A stretch of 64,000 nt of DNA from positions 1,116,001-1,180,000 of the forward strand of contig NZ_AP028068.1 of assembly GCF_030297155.1 (NCBI RefSeq), in the 5' to 3' direction. The notes under the pieces are model-generated. The model saw nothing but the letters and a program-made list of their open reading frames with translations, did not search any database and was not told the origin of the DNA. Both the position numbers and the translations under genes were made by a program. Of this stretch, positions 33,188-44,391 are shown one piece after another. Source of the stretch: Vibrio sp. FE10 (GTDB taxonomy: Bacteria > Pseudomonadota > Gammaproteobacteria > Enterobacterales > Vibrionaceae). Each line of letters opens with the position of its first letter. Within the stretch, counting starts at the first letter, position 1.

Positions 33188-35827
33188 CTATTCACTTTCA
33201 GCTTCTTTAGAGGCATTAGGCGTCGTTTCTGTCTTCAACCAGTTATCGAGTACGTGTTGCAGCGCATCCAATGAGGTTGGTTTCTCTAGGCGGCCATCCA
33301 TCAGTTTGCTGATCATGTCTAGCTCACGTTGTCCAGATTCACCAGATAAAGCAATGATCGGTGTGTTGGGCGATCGCGCCTTGATGATCTGGCTTGCGTC
33401 AAAACCGTTCATGACTGGCATTTGCACGTCCATCAAAATCAAATCGACTTGGTGCGTTCTAAACAGCTCAACGGCATTCTCACCGTTCTTTGCTTGTAGG
33501 CTGTTAACACCGAGTCGGCTCAAGTACATCTGAACAAGGGTACGTTGTACTTCTTTGTCATCAACGATCAGCACGGTGGGTGCGAGATGATTTGATGCTG
33601 GTGGGTTTGCTGTTTGCGTCTTTTCTGGCTCAGTTTCAGGTGCAGGTTCGTTATCAGCACTTGGCGTTTGCTTCTCTGGCTGTACTTCAGCTTCGGCTTT
33701 ATCTTCAGTTGGTTGGTTGTGTTTCCAATCGTTGAAATAAGGCGTACGCAGAGCATCTGCTTTCGGCGCATTCGGCACTACAGGGAAGTACAGATGGAAT
33801 TCAGTAAACTCACCAAGCTTAGATTTACATTCAACTCGACCACCAAATGAACGCATTACGCGTTGGCAATAACCTAAACCTAAACCACTACCACCGCTCT
33901 TTTGGTAAGAGAAGAAGTCATCGAAGATCTTGTGAGCAATGGCTTCATCAATGCCTGGTCCTGTATCTCGGAAAACGAGCACATTCTCGTAAGAACCAGC
34001 TTTGGTACTGATCTCGATTTGGCTATCTGGATAGGAATCAAAGTAGTAGATCGCGTTACGGATCAGGTTGAAAATAACGAAGTTGAATAAGGTCTCATTC
34101 AGTTTTGCCACGAAATCAGCGTGTTGTGGTAGACGAATTCGCTCAATGATCTTCTCGTTCTCAAAGCCATAGTGGCTGACGGCTTGATCCACGGCCTTGT
34201 GAATCGAGGTCATGGTGATTGGCCCGTGCTCAGGCGAGCTGTCACTGACTTCTCGCAAGATGATATCAATCAGCTGTCGACCGCGTTGAATCGCAGCTTG
34301 GCCGTTCTCAATATCAAGTAGGATCTGCTTCGCTGGTGCTTGATTATCAATATGCTGCTTCAAAATTTCAAAGTGCAATTGTACTTGAGCTAGCGGGTTA
34401 CGCATTTCATGGGCAATTGAGTTAGCCAATGCACGGCTTTGACGTATGCGTCTATCTGCTTCAATCGTACTTTGTACACGCGTTAACAAGGTTTGCAGCG
34501 CAGAGATCTCTTCGTTAGAGAACATCTGATCGTTGCTCTTGTGCGATGACACCAACAAGTGCGTAACGGACTTGCCCTGACCAAACAAAGGCATCACCAA
34601 GGCGGTATTATTCGAACTCATCTTTTCATACAGCGCCTTGATCGAGCTTTTCGCAGGCGCGGTGTAATCTAACTCTTCAGACAGTTCGTCAAACACCAAA
34701 ACAGACTTGTTCGTCGAAAGATAATCTTCGTAGAAGGTCTCGTTGTAGTTGCTGTTAACGAGGCGCAGCTTGTCTTCTGGGATTTGCAGTAGGCTACCCA
34801 AACGACGCATAGCATCATCAATTGACAGCTTGAAATCTTCTTCCAACGCAAGGATTTGTTGGACGGGTGTTTTCTTGTTTCCGTATACAAAGAACGAGGC
34901 GTAGCGGCTCACACGTTTATAGAGTACGTGCCAAGTAATGCCTATCAGCGCACAGATGGGGATTGCGATTAGCCATTGATTATCTTCAGTCAGCGGGATA
35001 AAAATCGCACCGAAAGGTATCACCAAAATAGCACAGACCAACAGTGCATTGAGGCTCATGTACGCAAGGTATTTCACGCTGTAGAAACGAGAAGTCAGCA
35101 GGGCATATCCAACAAACAACATCTCACTAATCGATAAGGCGGGTGGTAGCCAAGTGAGTGAGAAATCGCGCAAGAAGAAGGTCATGCCAAGGTGAATCGT
35201 TGCCGTCGACAGCATGAACACCAAGATACCCGCAATCATGTAACTGGTTTTGGTGAGTGTTAGCTTGCTGCTGTTGGCACGCATCGCGACGAGATTGACG
35301 AGAGTCAGAACTACAAAGCTAATCATGCCAATGAAGAAGTACGATGTGTGCGGCCCGAACTCAATGATGAACTGGCTTGGGCCTACAATGATAACGTCTT
35401 CAACGGTTAACCCCGGGCTTAAATTAATAAAGAAGGAGTAGACAGTTAGGGTAACGAAAATCGCTTGTTGCCACACATGCACCTTACCATTGCGTTGCTC
35501 TGCGGCGAGCTGACACGAGAAGTAATAAGCAAAGGCAAACGCAAAGAAAGAGGCGAGGTTGGCAAATTTCGCAGCCAACACAGCCGTTGATGCCCCAAGT
35601 TCTGGCAGTAAGTCGGTATGGAAGTAAGCATTACTGCTGATCCACGCAACAATACAGACAGAATAGGCGATGTACGCGACATGGTGTGTGCCCGCGATCG
35701 CTTCATTTTTGAGTTTAAGGCGATAGCAATAGTAGAGTAACCACATCACGACGATGGCCACCGTTGCCAGCAGTGTTATTGCTTTGGCGTAGACGATTGC
35801 CTCTAGGCCGAAATCAAACATGTTCAT
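33188..35827 (-). CDS. luxN: LuxN/AinR-type hybrid sensor kinase for an acyl-homoserine lactone
   Basis: 879 aa. The N-terminal 320 residues hold about nine membrane helices, the LuxN signal-binding module. A linker domain follows, then the HisKA region with H473 in [12 protein letters not shown], the HATPase region ([27 protein letters not shown]), a long acidic Pro/Glu linker at about 690-745, and a receiver with D800 in [10 protein letters not shown]. harveyi LuxN, about 849 aa, has the same order and passes phosphate to LuxU and LuxO. It lies in the inner membrane. Its start overlaps the luxM-like stop by 14 bp, so the pair is co-translated. Confidence 0.9.
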   Translation of the reverse strand: MNMFDFGLEAIVYAKAITLLATVAIVVMWLLYYCYRLKLKNEAIAGTHHVAYIAYSVCIVAWISSNAYFHTDLLPELGASTAVLAAKFANLASFFAFAFAYYFSCQLAAEQRNGKVHVWQQAIFVTLTVYSFFINLSPGLTVEDVIIVGPSQFIIEFGPHTSYFFIGMISFVVLTLVNLVAMRANSSKLTLTKTSYMIAGILVFMLSTATIHLGMTFFLRDFSLTWLPPALSISEMLFVGYALLTSRFYSVKYLAYMSLNALLVCAILVIPFGAIFIPLTEDNQWLIAIPICALIGITWHVLYKRVSRYASFFVYGNKKTPVQQILALEEDFKLSIDDAMRRLGSLLQIPEDKLRLVNSNYNETFYEDYLSTNKSVLVFDELSEELDYTAPAKSSIKALYEKMSSNNTALVMPLFGQGKSVTHLLVSSHKSNDQMFSNEEISALQTLLTRVQSTIEADRRIRQSRALANSIAHEMRNPLAQVQLHFEILKQHIDNQAPAKQILLDIENGQAAIQRGRQLIDIILREVSDSSPEHGPITMTSIHKAVDQAVSHYGFENEKIIERIRLPQHADFVAKLNETLFNFVIFNLIRNAIYYFDSYPDSQIEISTKAGSYENVLVFRDTGPGIDEAIAHKIFDDFFSYQKSGGSGLGLGYCQRVMRSFGGRVECKSKLGEFTEFHLYFPVVPNAPKADALRTPYFNDWKHNQPTEDKAEAEVQPEKQTPSADNEPAPETEPEKTQTANPPASNHLAPTVLIVDDKEVQRTLVQMYLSRLGVNSLQAKNGENAVELFRTHQVDLILMDVQMPVMNGFDASQIIKARSPNTPIIALSGESGQRELDMISKLMDGRLEKPTSLDALQHVLDNWLKTETTPNASKEAESE

Positions 35828-37049
35828 CCTTTTTTACGGAGCTTGCTGTATTTACTGAGTTCGCTTGTTCTTCTGAACTTAGCTTTCTGATCGCGCGCAC
35901 TGCGTGTTTGTAGCGGCGAAAATCGGTGTCGTTGAATACCTTGACCATCAATTCAAAATTCCAGAACCCACGATAAATGGTGGTGCCATCATCATTAAGC
36001 TCGCAATATCCAGAATGGAAATACGCTTTGGGGTCAATGGCTTGATAAAACTGAAGCATGAAAGGTTGCTCGATAATAGTGAAGCCGATCTTATACCCAA
36101 CTTGATGTAATACGCTCATCAGCTCTTTTTGAGCAAGATAAAGGAAGTAGAGTTTTTGTTGGGTGTTACCGCTGACTGTTAAGCGCAACACTTCACAAAT
36201 GGCTTGTTTATCAGACAATTGTAACTGGAATTGATTATCGAATTCTGGGAGAGAGTAACATTTTGACAGTGCTGACGGTGTGAAAAGTTGCAGCCCAACG
36301 AGTTCATCGTAACCATGCTTAGGTAAACAGTATTGCCATTGCTCATTACTGAACGGCGGCGCATAGCTTAACCATGTTTCATTCTTTGACCAACCTTGAA
36401 TCAACGCTGAAGAAACTAGAGTCGGGAAGGCTTCATCAATTGGATGCTTGAGTAGAATGAAGTGCTTACCGGTTTGTGAAAGGTGCAGTAAAGGCAACAT
36501 TTCAAACCATTTCTCACCCTTGATGAAAACCTCAAGATTGCTCAATGCGATGGCATCACCGATTGGCATTCCTTGTGGATGGCTGGGTGTTTGGACTACA
36601 AGCGGATCATCTTCAATCTGTTCAATGATTGCACCATAGTAAGCGCTGTCTTTGATAGGCAGATCGATACAAGGGAGCGAGCTAACATCCAACGGAGATT
36701 TTGCTTTAATGGCGGCAATCTCGCACTCGCACCAAAAGTCCAACCAATGCATGTAACACTGGCCTGCAGCTGTCTCTAACAATGCCATCTCTGTCGATAG
36801 AGAACTTGGATAGCGTTGAATGAGATCACGATAGTCCATCAATTCAAATAAAACGGAGAGGCTTTTGTTTTGGTGTTCTGGGAAGAACGATTCCAATAGT
36901 CGTCTACGATAGTCTGTGACGGTTTGAAAAAGAGCGGTACGTTCTTGTGGCTGATAAGCGTTGATCATGAGCTCGATCAGCGCTTGTTGTTTCTTTTCGA
37001 TAGACAGACTGCTAGCCAACAGTGAGTCTAAAGACGACGTTAATTTCAT
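35814..37049 (-). CDS. luxM: LuxM/AinS-family acyl-homoserine lactone synthase
   Basis: 411 aa of the LuxM/AinS/VanM family, which is unrelated to LuxI. Recognisable stretches are [52 protein letters not shown] and [21 protein letters not shown]. The enzyme makes an acyl-homoserine lactone from SAM and an acyl donor; the chain type cannot be read from sequence. The downstream overlapping luxN-like gene encodes the cognate receptor. It is divergent from a secreted collagenase gene, a typical quorum-sensing target. Confidence 0.9.
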   Translation of the reverse strand: MKLTSSLDSLLASSLSIEKKQQALIELMINAYQPQERTALFQTVTDYRRRLLESFFPEHQNKSLSVLFELMDYRDLIQRYPSSLSTEMALLETAAGQCYMHWLDFWCECEIAAIKAKSPLDVSSLPCIDLPIKDSAYYGAIIEQIEDDPLVVQTPSHPQGMPIGDAIALSNLEVFIKGEKWFEMLPLLHLSQTGKHFILLKHPIDEAFPTLVSSALIQGWSKNETWLSYAPPFSNEQWQYCLPKHGYDELVGLQLFTPSALSKCYSLPEFDNQFQLQLSDKQAICEVLRLTVSGNTQQKLYFLYLAQKELMSVLHQVGYKIGFTIIEQPFMLQFYQAIDPKAYFHSGYCELNDDGTTIYRGFWNFELMVKVFNDTDFRRYKHAVRAIRKLSSEEQANSVNTASSVKKDEHV

Positions 37050-37488
37050 GGTGTGAACCTAGCCTAGGTTTATATAATTATTTTTATTTGATTTGCACCA
37101 GTCAATTCGACACGGATTTATAGTAAGTATTTGATATAAAGTTACTTTGGTGAACAATCATAACTCTAATTGTGTCTATTGTTTTTAAAAACAAGTTGCA
37201 TAATCGAGCGCAAGTTTACTACTTGTGCTTACCCTTAACAATATGGGTTAGTCATGTACGAATTAATTAATGAATCCCTAAATTAGAGCCCTCTCAATCA
37301 CTTATATGCTTTGCTCATGAATTGAGTTCTATTTATTCAATCCGAGCATAATCCTTTAGGTTTATAAAATAACCTAAAATATCTATTTTCTGAACCAAGC
37401 TCATAAATCATACGCAACTGCATTCACCTTGCTAACTGTAAGGAATATAACGGCGACCCAAAATATATAATTAACTAATGAGTGTTGT
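37050..37488. other. Divergent intergenic region, luxM and collagenase genes
   Basis: 439 bp, AT-rich, with no gene. It holds a dyad TTTAGGTT-N8-AACCTAAA (37355-37378), a short CAAGT/ACTTG dyad (37210-37224) and a weak partial match to the LuxR/HapR-type site near 37124-37142. No full 20-bp LuxR/HapR site is visible. Confidence 0.5.
37355..37378. promoter_or_regulatory. Dyad TTTAGGTT-N8-AACCTAAA
   Basis: Perfect 8-bp arms, about 110 bp upstream of the collagenase start. Possible operator or 5' leader hairpin. Confidence 0.45.
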
Positions 37489-39936
37489 ATGTCTCATACC
37501 CGTTTATTTCCACGTCATCGTTTGGCGCTCGCTTGCATGCTTGCCTGTGTGTCCAGTTTCTCTTTTGCTCAAAATCAGTGCGAGGTGCTTGATCTTCAAC
37601 AGGCGTCCGATCTTGCACTCGCTGTCTCTTCGGCAGACAACCGTTGCTACAGTTCTTGGTTCTCTGCATCGGATAATTCACTAGACAGTATCTATAGCGA
37701 AGCAAGCCTAAGTCGTATTCAAGTGGCGCTGAACTTAGAGATAGCCCGTTATCGAGGTGAGGCTGAACAAGCACGTAAACTTGAAAACCTTGGTGAGTTT
37801 GTTCGCGCGGCTTATTACGTTCGCTATAACGCGCAAGCGCAGGATTTCTCTGAGGCGTTAAGCCAACGATTTGCTCAATCTACCAATGCTTTTCTAGCGA
37901 CCCCTAATGCGCTGGACCAAGGGCGAGAGCAAGTTGGGGCAATGAAAAGCCTGACGCTGATGGTCGATAACGTAAAGCAACTACAACTGACCATGGATGC
38001 GCAACTTGCGGCATTGAATCACTTTAACCGTGAAACAGCGCAGGATTCCCAATGGGTTGACGGGCTAAATAATCTGTTTCGAGCAATGGCAGGACACGCA
38101 GCCCGAGATGACTTCTACGATTACATAGCCAGTCATACTCAACATATCGATACGCTGGCGGCGTTCGCTCGTGATAACTTGTGGGCTTTAGATACTGATG
38201 CGAGCTTTCTTGTTTATAACGCCGTGCGCGAAACAGGTCGTTTGCTGGCAAGCCCAGACAAAGCCACCAAAAACAAAGCTCTGCAAGTCATGCAACAGGT
38301 GATGGTGCAAAATCCACTGGGCAGCGAACACGATAAGCTTTGGTTAGCGGCTGTCGAGATGATGAGTTATTTCGCACCAGAGGGCCTAAATGGGCTAGAC
38401 CTAGAGCAAGCAAAGCGTGACTTAGCTACGCGTGTACTTCCCAATCGTCATGAGTGCCAAGGGCCTGCGATTATTCGCTCACAAGATTTAACGCAAGCAC
38501 AAGCGATGGAAGCTTGTAATGTGTTGGCTGTCAAAGAGGCCGATTTCCACCAAGTCGCGAACACGGGTCAACAACCTGTCGCCGACGATAACAACAACCG
38601 AGTGGAAGTGGCGGTGTTTGGCAGCAAAGGCAGTTATATCGATTACTCGTCGTTCCTGTTTGGTAATACCACAGACAACGGCGGTCAGTACTTAGAGGGT
38701 AACCCTGCAGAGGTGGCGAACGTGGCGCGTTTCGTTGCTTACCGTTACGCCAATGGCGATGACCTCTCTATTCTTAATCTTGAACATGAATACACTCATT
38801 ACCTCGATGCGCGCTTCAACCAATATGGCTCCTTTAGCGACAACTTGGCACACGGTTATGTGGTGTGGTGGTTAGAAGGTTTTGCCGAATTCATGCATTA
38901 CAAGCAAGGCTACGATGCTGCGGTAAGCTTGATTAACAGCGGGAAGATGAGCCTGTCGGATGTGCTTGCAACCACTTACTCTCATGATTCTAACCGTATC
39001 TATCGATGGGGCTATTTGGCGGTGCGCTTTATGATGGAAGAACATCCTCAAGAGGTGCAGAGCTTATTGGCACTGTCTCGTACTGGCCAGTTTTCCGAAT
39101 GGGCGCAACAGGTGAAAGTGCTTGGGCAGCAATACAATGGTGAGTTTGAGCGTTGGCTAGACACCGTTTCAAGTGAACCAACAGAGCCTACTGATCCCAC
39201 AGAACCGACTGACCCTACAAATCCAACAGACCAAGCCATAGTGCTTGCAGCAAACCAAAGTGTGGTGTTGAACGGCGAGGCGTACAGCGAGCAATTGTTC
39301 TACGTCGAAGTACCAGAGAACACCACGCATTTTGAGGTTTCGATTGAAGGTCATGCTTCAGGTCAAAGCCAAGGTGATGCTGATCTTTATATGAGCTACA
39401 ACAAACAAGCACATTATTACGACTTTGAATTCAGCCAATACAACAATGGCAGCAATGAGATGGTGACGTTTGAGCCAGAGGCATCGGGCTACATCAAGCC
39501 GGGTCGCTATTACATGAGTATTGCAGGGCGCACCGATTTTAATGACGTGACACTGTTGGCATCGCTAGAGACAGAAACACCAACGCCGCCATCACAAGAA
39601 CAAGATGACTTAACGCCAATCGTATTGGAATCCGGTCAGGCTCAAGTATTGACTGTGCACCAACGACGTTATGCGGCGGTTTATGTTCCACAGGGCGTGC
39701 AAGAGGTGCGAGTGTGGCTGAATGATAGGAATACTGATCAACCAAATCGAGGCAACGTTGATCTGTTCGCAAGCCACTCATATTGGCCAACAGCAGGACA
39801 ACATGACTACGCATCGGATTATCGAGGCAGCAATGAATACCTACAGATTCCTGTAACAGAAGAAGGCTATTTACACTTCTTACTGAGTGCAGAACAGCAA
39901 GGGGATGATGTCGAGATGTTGGTGTTCTTTCACTAG
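37489..39936 (+). CDS. Secreted M9-family collagenase
   Basis: 815 aa: signal peptide (cut near SFAQ, residue 28), N-terminal activator-type helical domain, then the M9 catalytic core with zinc site H433-E-Y-T-H437 and the third ligand E463 in WWLEGFAEF. After about residue 563 comes a Pro-Thr-rich linker of [10 protein letters not shown] type, then two bacterial pre-peptidase C-terminal (PPC) domains (about 580-690 and 710-815). The enzyme should cleave collagen outside the cell. It is divergent from the luxM-luxN genes and followed by a terminator. Confidence 0.9.
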   Translation: MSHTRLFPRHRLALACMLACVSSFSFAQNQCEVLDLQQASDLALAVSSADNRCYSSWFSASDNSLDSIYSEASLSRIQVALNLEIARYRGEAEQARKLENLGEFVRAAYYVRYNAQAQDFSEALSQRFAQSTNAFLATPNALDQGREQVGAMKSLTLMVDNVKQLQLTMDAQLAALNHFNRETAQDSQWVDGLNNLFRAMAGHAARDDFYDYIASHTQHIDTLAAFARDNLWALDTDASFLVYNAVRETGRLLASPDKATKNKALQVMQQVMVQNPLGSEHDKLWLAAVEMMSYFAPEGLNGLDLEQAKRDLATRVLPNRHECQGPAIIRSQDLTQAQAMEACNVLAVKEADFHQVANTGQQPVADDNNNRVEVAVFGSKGSYIDYSSFLFGNTTDNGGQYLEGNPAEVANVARFVAYRYANGDDLSILNLEHEYTHYLDARFNQYGSFSDNLAHGYVVWWLEGFAEFMHYKQGYDAAVSLINSGKMSLSDVLATTYSHDSNRIYRWGYLAVRFMMEEHPQEVQSLLALSRTGQFSEWAQQVKVLGQQYNGEFERWLDTVSSEPTEPTDPTEPTDPTNPTDQAIVLAANQSVVLNGEAYSEQLFYVEVPENTTHFEVSIEGHASGQSQGDADLYMSYNKQAHYYDFEFSQYNNGSNEMVTFEPEASGYIKPGRYYMSIAGRTDFNDVTLLASLETETPTPPSQEQDDLTPIVLESGQAQVLTVHQRRYAAVYVPQGVQEVRVWLNDRNTDQPNRGNVDLFASHSYWPTAGQHDYASDYRGSNEYLQIPVTEEGYLHFLLSAEQQGDDVEMLVFFH

Positions 39937-40017
39937 TAAAACAGGCAGTCATTAAAAAGCGCGAACGAAAACGCCACCCAATCTAAATGGCCTAAATATC
40001 AATTGAATAGATGGGTA

Positions 40018-40050
40018 AAAAGCCGGGCAGCAGTGTCCGGCTTTGTTTTT
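40018..40050 (+). terminator. Collagenase gene terminator
   Basis: The stem AAAGCCGG/CCGGCTTT with a 10-nt loop is followed by GTTTTT. Confidence 0.75.
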
Positions 40051-40194
40051 CTGACAGTGCTCTGTATTTATAGAGTAGTTACACCATAATCTCTGATGAA
40101 GTAATGACATTTAAGGTCTAAGCTTGCCTGCATATGAAACATCATTACGAGTAATCTCTTGTAAATGACTGAATGAACGATGTAGAGAGGATTC

Positions 40195-40596
40195 ATGAAA
40201 AAAGTACGATTAACATCATTACTTGGATTAGCAGCCGTGTTTAGTGTCGCTGCGTTAGCTGGATGTAGTCAGGAATCTGATGTTGCCGCTCAACCACAAG
40301 AGAAAGCGAATCCGATCTGTAGCACTAAAAACCTGACAGGTGGTTGGTCACAGAGTGATATCACGCCAGAAGCAAAACAAGCTTTAGATGTGGTTCTGGG
40401 ACAAATGAATACTGCTGCGAAGCTTGAGAAAATCTTGAGTGTTCGAACTCAGGTTGTCAGTGGTTTGAACTATGCTATCGATTTTGAGATGGATAATGGC
40501 GAAGTTTGGAACACCATTGTGTATCGTTCGTTGCAGGGTGAGATGACAATGACTCAAGCTGCGCAACAAGGTCGCCTGTGTCCATTGATCAACTAG
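40195..40596 (+). CDS. Cystatin-like lipoprotein
   Basis: 133 aa. The signal peptide ends in the lipobox LAGC (C24), so it is a lipoprotein. The mature part looks like a single cystatin domain: an early Gly-Gly (49-50), a long helix (TPEAKQALDVVLGQMN) and the QxVxG inhibitory loop QVVSG (86-90), followed by YAIDFEMDNGEVW. Cystatins block papain-like cysteine proteases; whether this one inhibits anything is inference. It may protect the envelope from host or own proteases. AGAGAGG precedes the ATG. Confidence 0.75.
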   Translation: MKKVRLTSLLGLAAVFSVAALAGCSQESDVAAQPQEKANPICSTKNLTGGWSQSDITPEAKQALDVVLGQMNTAAKLEKILSVRTQVVSGLNYAIDFEMDNGEVWNTIVYRSLQGEMTMTQAAQQGRLCPLIN

Positions 40597-40665
40597 TCCG
40601 TGGATTTACTTGTCTATTGATCAACTAACCCATTGATTAACCAGCATGTAAATAACGTCACACAT

Positions 40666-40695
40666 AAAAATGGCTCCTACTTAGGAGCCATTTTT
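40666..40695. terminator. Bidirectional terminator
   Basis: A 14-bp stem, AAAAATGGCTCCTA with its complement, has a 2-nt loop and ends in T6. It lies between the cystatin-like gene and the convergent gene at 40728. Confidence 0.9.
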
Positions 40696-40727
40696 TATTC
40701 TGAATATTGCTTACGTAATGAACTTTA

Positions 40728-41321
40728 TTAACTGGTTAGTTCCGGCTCTGACAGTTCTGGTTCATAAAGCTCTTGCACACAAGCACGACTGATGTCTTCA
40801 TCAATGTAGGCCATTCCAAGCTTATTGAGATAGTCCATACGATCCGCAGTGCGCAGTTCGATGTCTGGGCCTGCGATGTTGTTCTCTTGATAGATCTCAG
40901 TTAAGTGAGCCATGAATTGCTCGCCAACACTCATCATTAATAGGCTCATTGCGCCAACGTCCGGTCTTACTTTAGCTTGTTGTTTTTCAGATAGGTCGAC
41001 TGCTAACACGATAGGGCGCTCTTCACCCTCAAAACGAGTGCTGCGCTCGCGAATGGTTTGCTGAGCCCAGTAGTAGGCCAGTTCTTTGCTCTGAGTTAAG
41101 AAAACTGGCTCAACGGATTCTGTGTAGTTATTGCCAATCGTTGCCATGGTTTTTGAAGCGGCTTCATTGAGTGCTTTGTCTCCTGAGCGTTTCAGCCCTT
41201 GGCCTTGGATTGAAGCAAGCAAGGCTGAAGATGTGCCGTGATACCAAGTATCACCAGTAGCGAAACCATTTTCTGACAGCAGTGTTTTAGCATCTTGTAG
41301 GTGTGTCGGTATTGAAGTCAT
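40728..41321 (-). CDS. Possible ADP-ribosyltransferase-fold protein
   Basis: 197 aa. The opening WYHGTSSALLASIQGQGL (His at 28) is the pattern of PARP/RNA 2'-phosphotransferase-like NAD-binding folds. A possible second motif, PVFLTQSKELAYYWAQQ, gives the Tyr or Ser strand-helix, and GPDIELRTAD could give a late acidic residue. No secretion signal is present, so it would act in the cytosol. Enzymatic activity is not certain. ATG 41321 is preferred to TTG 41333, with GAGAG about 8 nt upstream. It is isolated between two transcription units. Confidence 0.5.
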   Translation of the reverse strand: MTSIPTHLQDAKTLLSENGFATGDTWYHGTSSALLASIQGQGLKRSGDKALNEAASKTMATIGNNYTESVEPVFLTQSKELAYYWAQQTIRERSTRFEGEERPIVLAVDLSEKQQAKVRPDVGAMSLLMMSVGEQFMAHLTEIYQENNIAGPDIELRTADRMDYLNKLGMAYIDEDISRACVQELYEPELSEPELTS

Positions 41322-41542
41322 AGGCACTCTCAATAAATAGGCATATCAATAAATAGGAAAATCAACAAACAGGAATGTGATCAGTGTAAACAGAATTTTT
41401 CAGGGTCACAGTGGTGTGGAACACAAATCTGAGGCTTTGAGATGAAGCCGGCAGTACAAGCTTCATCCCAAAACTTCCTCCCTCCCGGCACCTAACAGGG
41501 AAAAGGGAGGGGGAGATTCTAGAGGGGAAACGCTGTTAACGA

Positions 41543-43141
41543 TTAATCAAACTGATTAGACGTATTCGCTTCACCCGCTGCTTTTAGTGCATTTTCACCA
41601 GCAAAGTATTCTTTGTGGTCATCACCCATGTCTGAACCAGACATGTTTTGGTGTTTAACACATGCGATACCTTGGCGAATCTCTTTACGTTGAACATTAG
41701 CAACGTAGCCCAACATGCCTTGGTCACCGAAGTACTCTTTTGCAAGGTTGTCGGTAGACAGTGCTGCTGTGTGGTAAGTCGGTAGAGTAATCAAGTGGTG
41801 GAAGATACCCGCTTCGCGAGATGCATCCGCTTGGAATGTACGAATCTTCTCGTCAGCGCTTGCAGACAGTTCAGTTTCATCGTATTCCGCACTCATTAGG
41901 CTTGCACGGTCGTATGCTGATACATCTTTACCTTCTGCTGCCAACGCATCGTATGCTTGTTGACGGAAGTTTAGCGTCCAGTTGAATGATGGAGAGTTGT
42001 TGTAAACCAGTTTCGCATTAGGGTGTACTTCACGTACGCCATCCATCATCTCTTTGATTTGACCGATGTGTGGTTTCTCAGTCTCAATCCAAAGCAGGTC
42101 AGCACCCGCGTTGATTGCTTCAATACAGTCGAATACACAGCGGTCTTCACCAGTACCTTCGCGGAATTGGTATAAGCCTGAAGGCAGACGCTTAGGACGA
42201 ACTAGTTTGCCGTCACGGTTAAAGCAAACATCACCTTCAGCCATATCTGCAACATCAATTTCTTCAACATCTAGGTATGAGTTGTAGATATCACCTTGAT
42301 CGCCAGGTTCTTTCACTACTGCGATTTCTTTTGTTAGACCAGCACCTTGTGAATCGGTACGAGCAACAATAACGCCGTTGTCGATGCCTAGTTCAAGGAA
42401 AGCGTAACGAAGTGCGCGAAGTTTTGCGTGGAAGTCAGCATGAGGAACCGTCACTTTGCCGTCTTGGTGACCACATTGCTTCTCATCGGCTACTTGGTTT
42501 TCGATTTGTAGACAACATGCACCCGCTTCAATCATCTGCTTAGCCATTAGGTAAGTCGCTTCTGCGTTACCGAAACCTGCATCGATATCGGCAATGATTG
42601 GTACTACGTGTGTTACGTGATTGTCGATTTTATCTTGGATTTGGTCTTGTAGATTCACATCACCCGCTTCACGTGCCGCATCTAGTTGACGGAATAAGCC
42701 ACCTAGTTCACGAGCATCCGCTTGGCGTAGGAAGGTGTATAGCTCTTCTACTAGACCAGCAACTGACGTTTTCTCATGCATAGATTGGTCTGGAAGTGGA
42801 CCGAAGTCAGAGCGAAGTGCTGCTACCATCCAACCTGAAAGGTATAGGTAACGACGGTCTGTCTTGCCATCAAAGTGCTTCTTAATAGAAATCAACTTTT
42901 GTTGGCCGATGAAACCATGCCAGCAACCCAGTGATTGAGTGTATTGAGAGCTGTCTTCGTCGTAAGCCGCCATGTCTGCACGCATGATATCTGCCGTGTA
43001 TTGCGCAATATCCAGACCTGTTTTGAATTTGTTTTGAGCTCGCATACGAGCTGCAGATTCAGGGTTGATTGCATCCCATGGAGCACCAGCAGCGCTTTTT
43101 GCAACTTCAATCTTTTCGATATCTTGTGTAATTTGCGACAT
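41543..43141 (-). CDS. aceA: Isocitrate lyase (long form)
   Basis: 532 aa. It splits isocitrate to glyoxylate and succinate in the glyoxylate shunt (cytosol). The active-site loop is KQCGHQDGKV, corresponding to KKCGH of E. coli AceA. Mg/substrate stretches VPIIADIDAGFGN and LLWIETEKPHIGQI are intact. The roughly 530-residue length is the long subfamily seen in Vibrio and Pseudomonas. AAGGAA precedes the ATG. It is divergent from a LysR gene, with malate synthase G beyond it; together they cover the shunt. Confidence 0.95.
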   Translation of the reverse strand: MSQITQDIEKIEVAKSAAGAPWDAINPESAARMRAQNKFKTGLDIAQYTADIMRADMAAYDEDSSQYTQSLGCWHGFIGQQKLISIKKHFDGKTDRRYLYLSGWMVAALRSDFGPLPDQSMHEKTSVAGLVEELYTFLRQADARELGGLFRQLDAAREAGDVNLQDQIQDKIDNHVTHVVPIIADIDAGFGNAEATYLMAKQMIEAGACCLQIENQVADEKQCGHQDGKVTVPHADFHAKLRALRYAFLELGIDNGVIVARTDSQGAGLTKEIAVVKEPGDQGDIYNSYLDVEEIDVADMAEGDVCFNRDGKLVRPKRLPSGLYQFREGTGEDRCVFDCIEAINAGADLLWIETEKPHIGQIKEMMDGVREVHPNAKLVYNNSPSFNWTLNFRQQAYDALAAEGKDVSAYDRASLMSAEYDETELSASADEKIRTFQADASREAGIFHHLITLPTYHTAALSTDNLAKEYFGDQGMLGYVANVQRKEIRQGIACVKHQNMSGSDMGDDHKEYFAGENALKAAGEANTSNQFD

Positions 43142-43282
43142 AACTATTCCTTAGTTTCACGTGGACATGTTGGCCAATTTGGCGAGGTCATTCGATTTGG
43201 ATTAAATCTAACCATGGACAAAGAATAACCATGTATGTGATAATTTTGTTAATTTATAGTTATTATATTCGGTATTTTTCTT

Positions 43283-44236
43283 ATGAATATTGCTCGTATA
43301 GACCTTAATTTACTTGTGTATTTAGACATGTTGCTACGTGAAAGAAACGTTACACGAGCAGCAAATCAATTAGGAATAACTCAGCCAGCCATGAGTAATG
43401 GCCTGCGTCGATTGCGTGATCTGTTTGAAGACCCGCTGTTGGTGAGAACCAGTGAAGGGATGATACCGACCGAGCGAGCACATAAACTGCAGCCACTGAT
43501 TCGAAACATCCTGGCGAATGTAGAAAAGACATTGCAGCCGACCACGGAGTTTAATGCTGAAGACAGTGAGCGCGTGTTTCGTATCATGGCGAGTGACTAT
43601 GCTGAGTCGACCATTATTCAGCCGCTATTGAAAAAGTTGAGCGAGATAGCACCGAAAATACGACTGGATATCATGACGCCAAGTGACGTGAGTTATCAGG
43701 ATGTGGAGCAAGGCACTGTTGATATTATCATCAACCGTTTTGACGACATTCCACAGTCGTTTCACCAGATGAGCCTTTGGCACGACGGGTTCTCTTGCCT
43801 ATTTAGTTGTGATAACCCGATAGCCGACAACTTCGATCTTTTGTCTTATCTAAAGGCGCAACATATTTGGGTAAGTAAGACAGGTATGGGCACCGGTGTT
43901 GGGATCAACCCAAGCGAAGCACAAAAGCTCGGGTGGATTGATGAAGCACTAATGCGCATTGGTAAAACACGTAATATCACGGTGTTCACACGACACTATT
44001 TGTCGGCGATTCTCTTCGCTCAACAGAAGAACCTGATCCTGACCATTCCAACCAAAGCAGCGCAATTGCAGCGCAATAACCCTAGGTTGTTAATCAAACC
44101 AGCACCATTCGCTATTGAACCCTTTGAGGTGAAAATGGCGTGGAGTCCATTGTTACAAACCAATCCTGACCATCAGTGGATGCGTCGATTGATTAAAAGT
44201 GTCGCCAATGAAATAGAAAGTGGTGTGACGGAATAA
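43283..44236 (+). CDS. LysR-family regulator of the glyoxylate shunt region
   Basis: 317 aa. HTH: LNLLVYLDMLLRERNVTRAA and ITQPAMSNGLRRLRD; effector domain afterwards in the NodD/LinR-like group. It lies between aceA (divergent) and glcB (same strand, 155 bp downstream). Control of both shunt genes is therefore likely but inferred. No clear Shine-Dalgarno is seen. Confidence 0.85.
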   Translation: MNIARIDLNLLVYLDMLLRERNVTRAANQLGITQPAMSNGLRRLRDLFEDPLLVRTSEGMIPTERAHKLQPLIRNILANVEKTLQPTTEFNAEDSERVFRIMASDYAESTIIQPLLKKLSEIAPKIRLDIMTPSDVSYQDVEQGTVDIIINRFDDIPQSFHQMSLWHDGFSCLFSCDNPIADNFDLLSYLKAQHIWVSKTGMGTGVGINPSEAQKLGWIDEALMRIGKTRNITVFTRHYLSAILFAQQKNLILTIPTKAAQLQRNNPRLLIKPAPFAIEPFEVKMAWSPLLQTNPDHQWMRRLIKSVANEIESGVTE

Positions 44237-44391
44237 CACAGTTTGTAGGGTATTTTTTATATGAATATCCAGTATAACTGGCATAAATTAGCTAAATTTG
44301 CGCCCGTTAAGTAACTTTAAACTAGTTATTTAAATTTAAGTCAGTTAAGTAAATATATTGAGTAGTCATCAGTTAGCTTGAGAGAGATTTT

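Noticed and set aside
37478..37684. Short plus-strand ORF over the collagenase start, as a regulatory leader peptide
   Set aside because: It runs far into the collagenase gene in another frame, with no evidence of translation.
39176..39236. [14 protein letters not shown] repeat as a microsatellite or CRISPR-like array
   Set aside because: It codes the normal Pro/Thr linker between catalytic and PPC domains and stays in frame.
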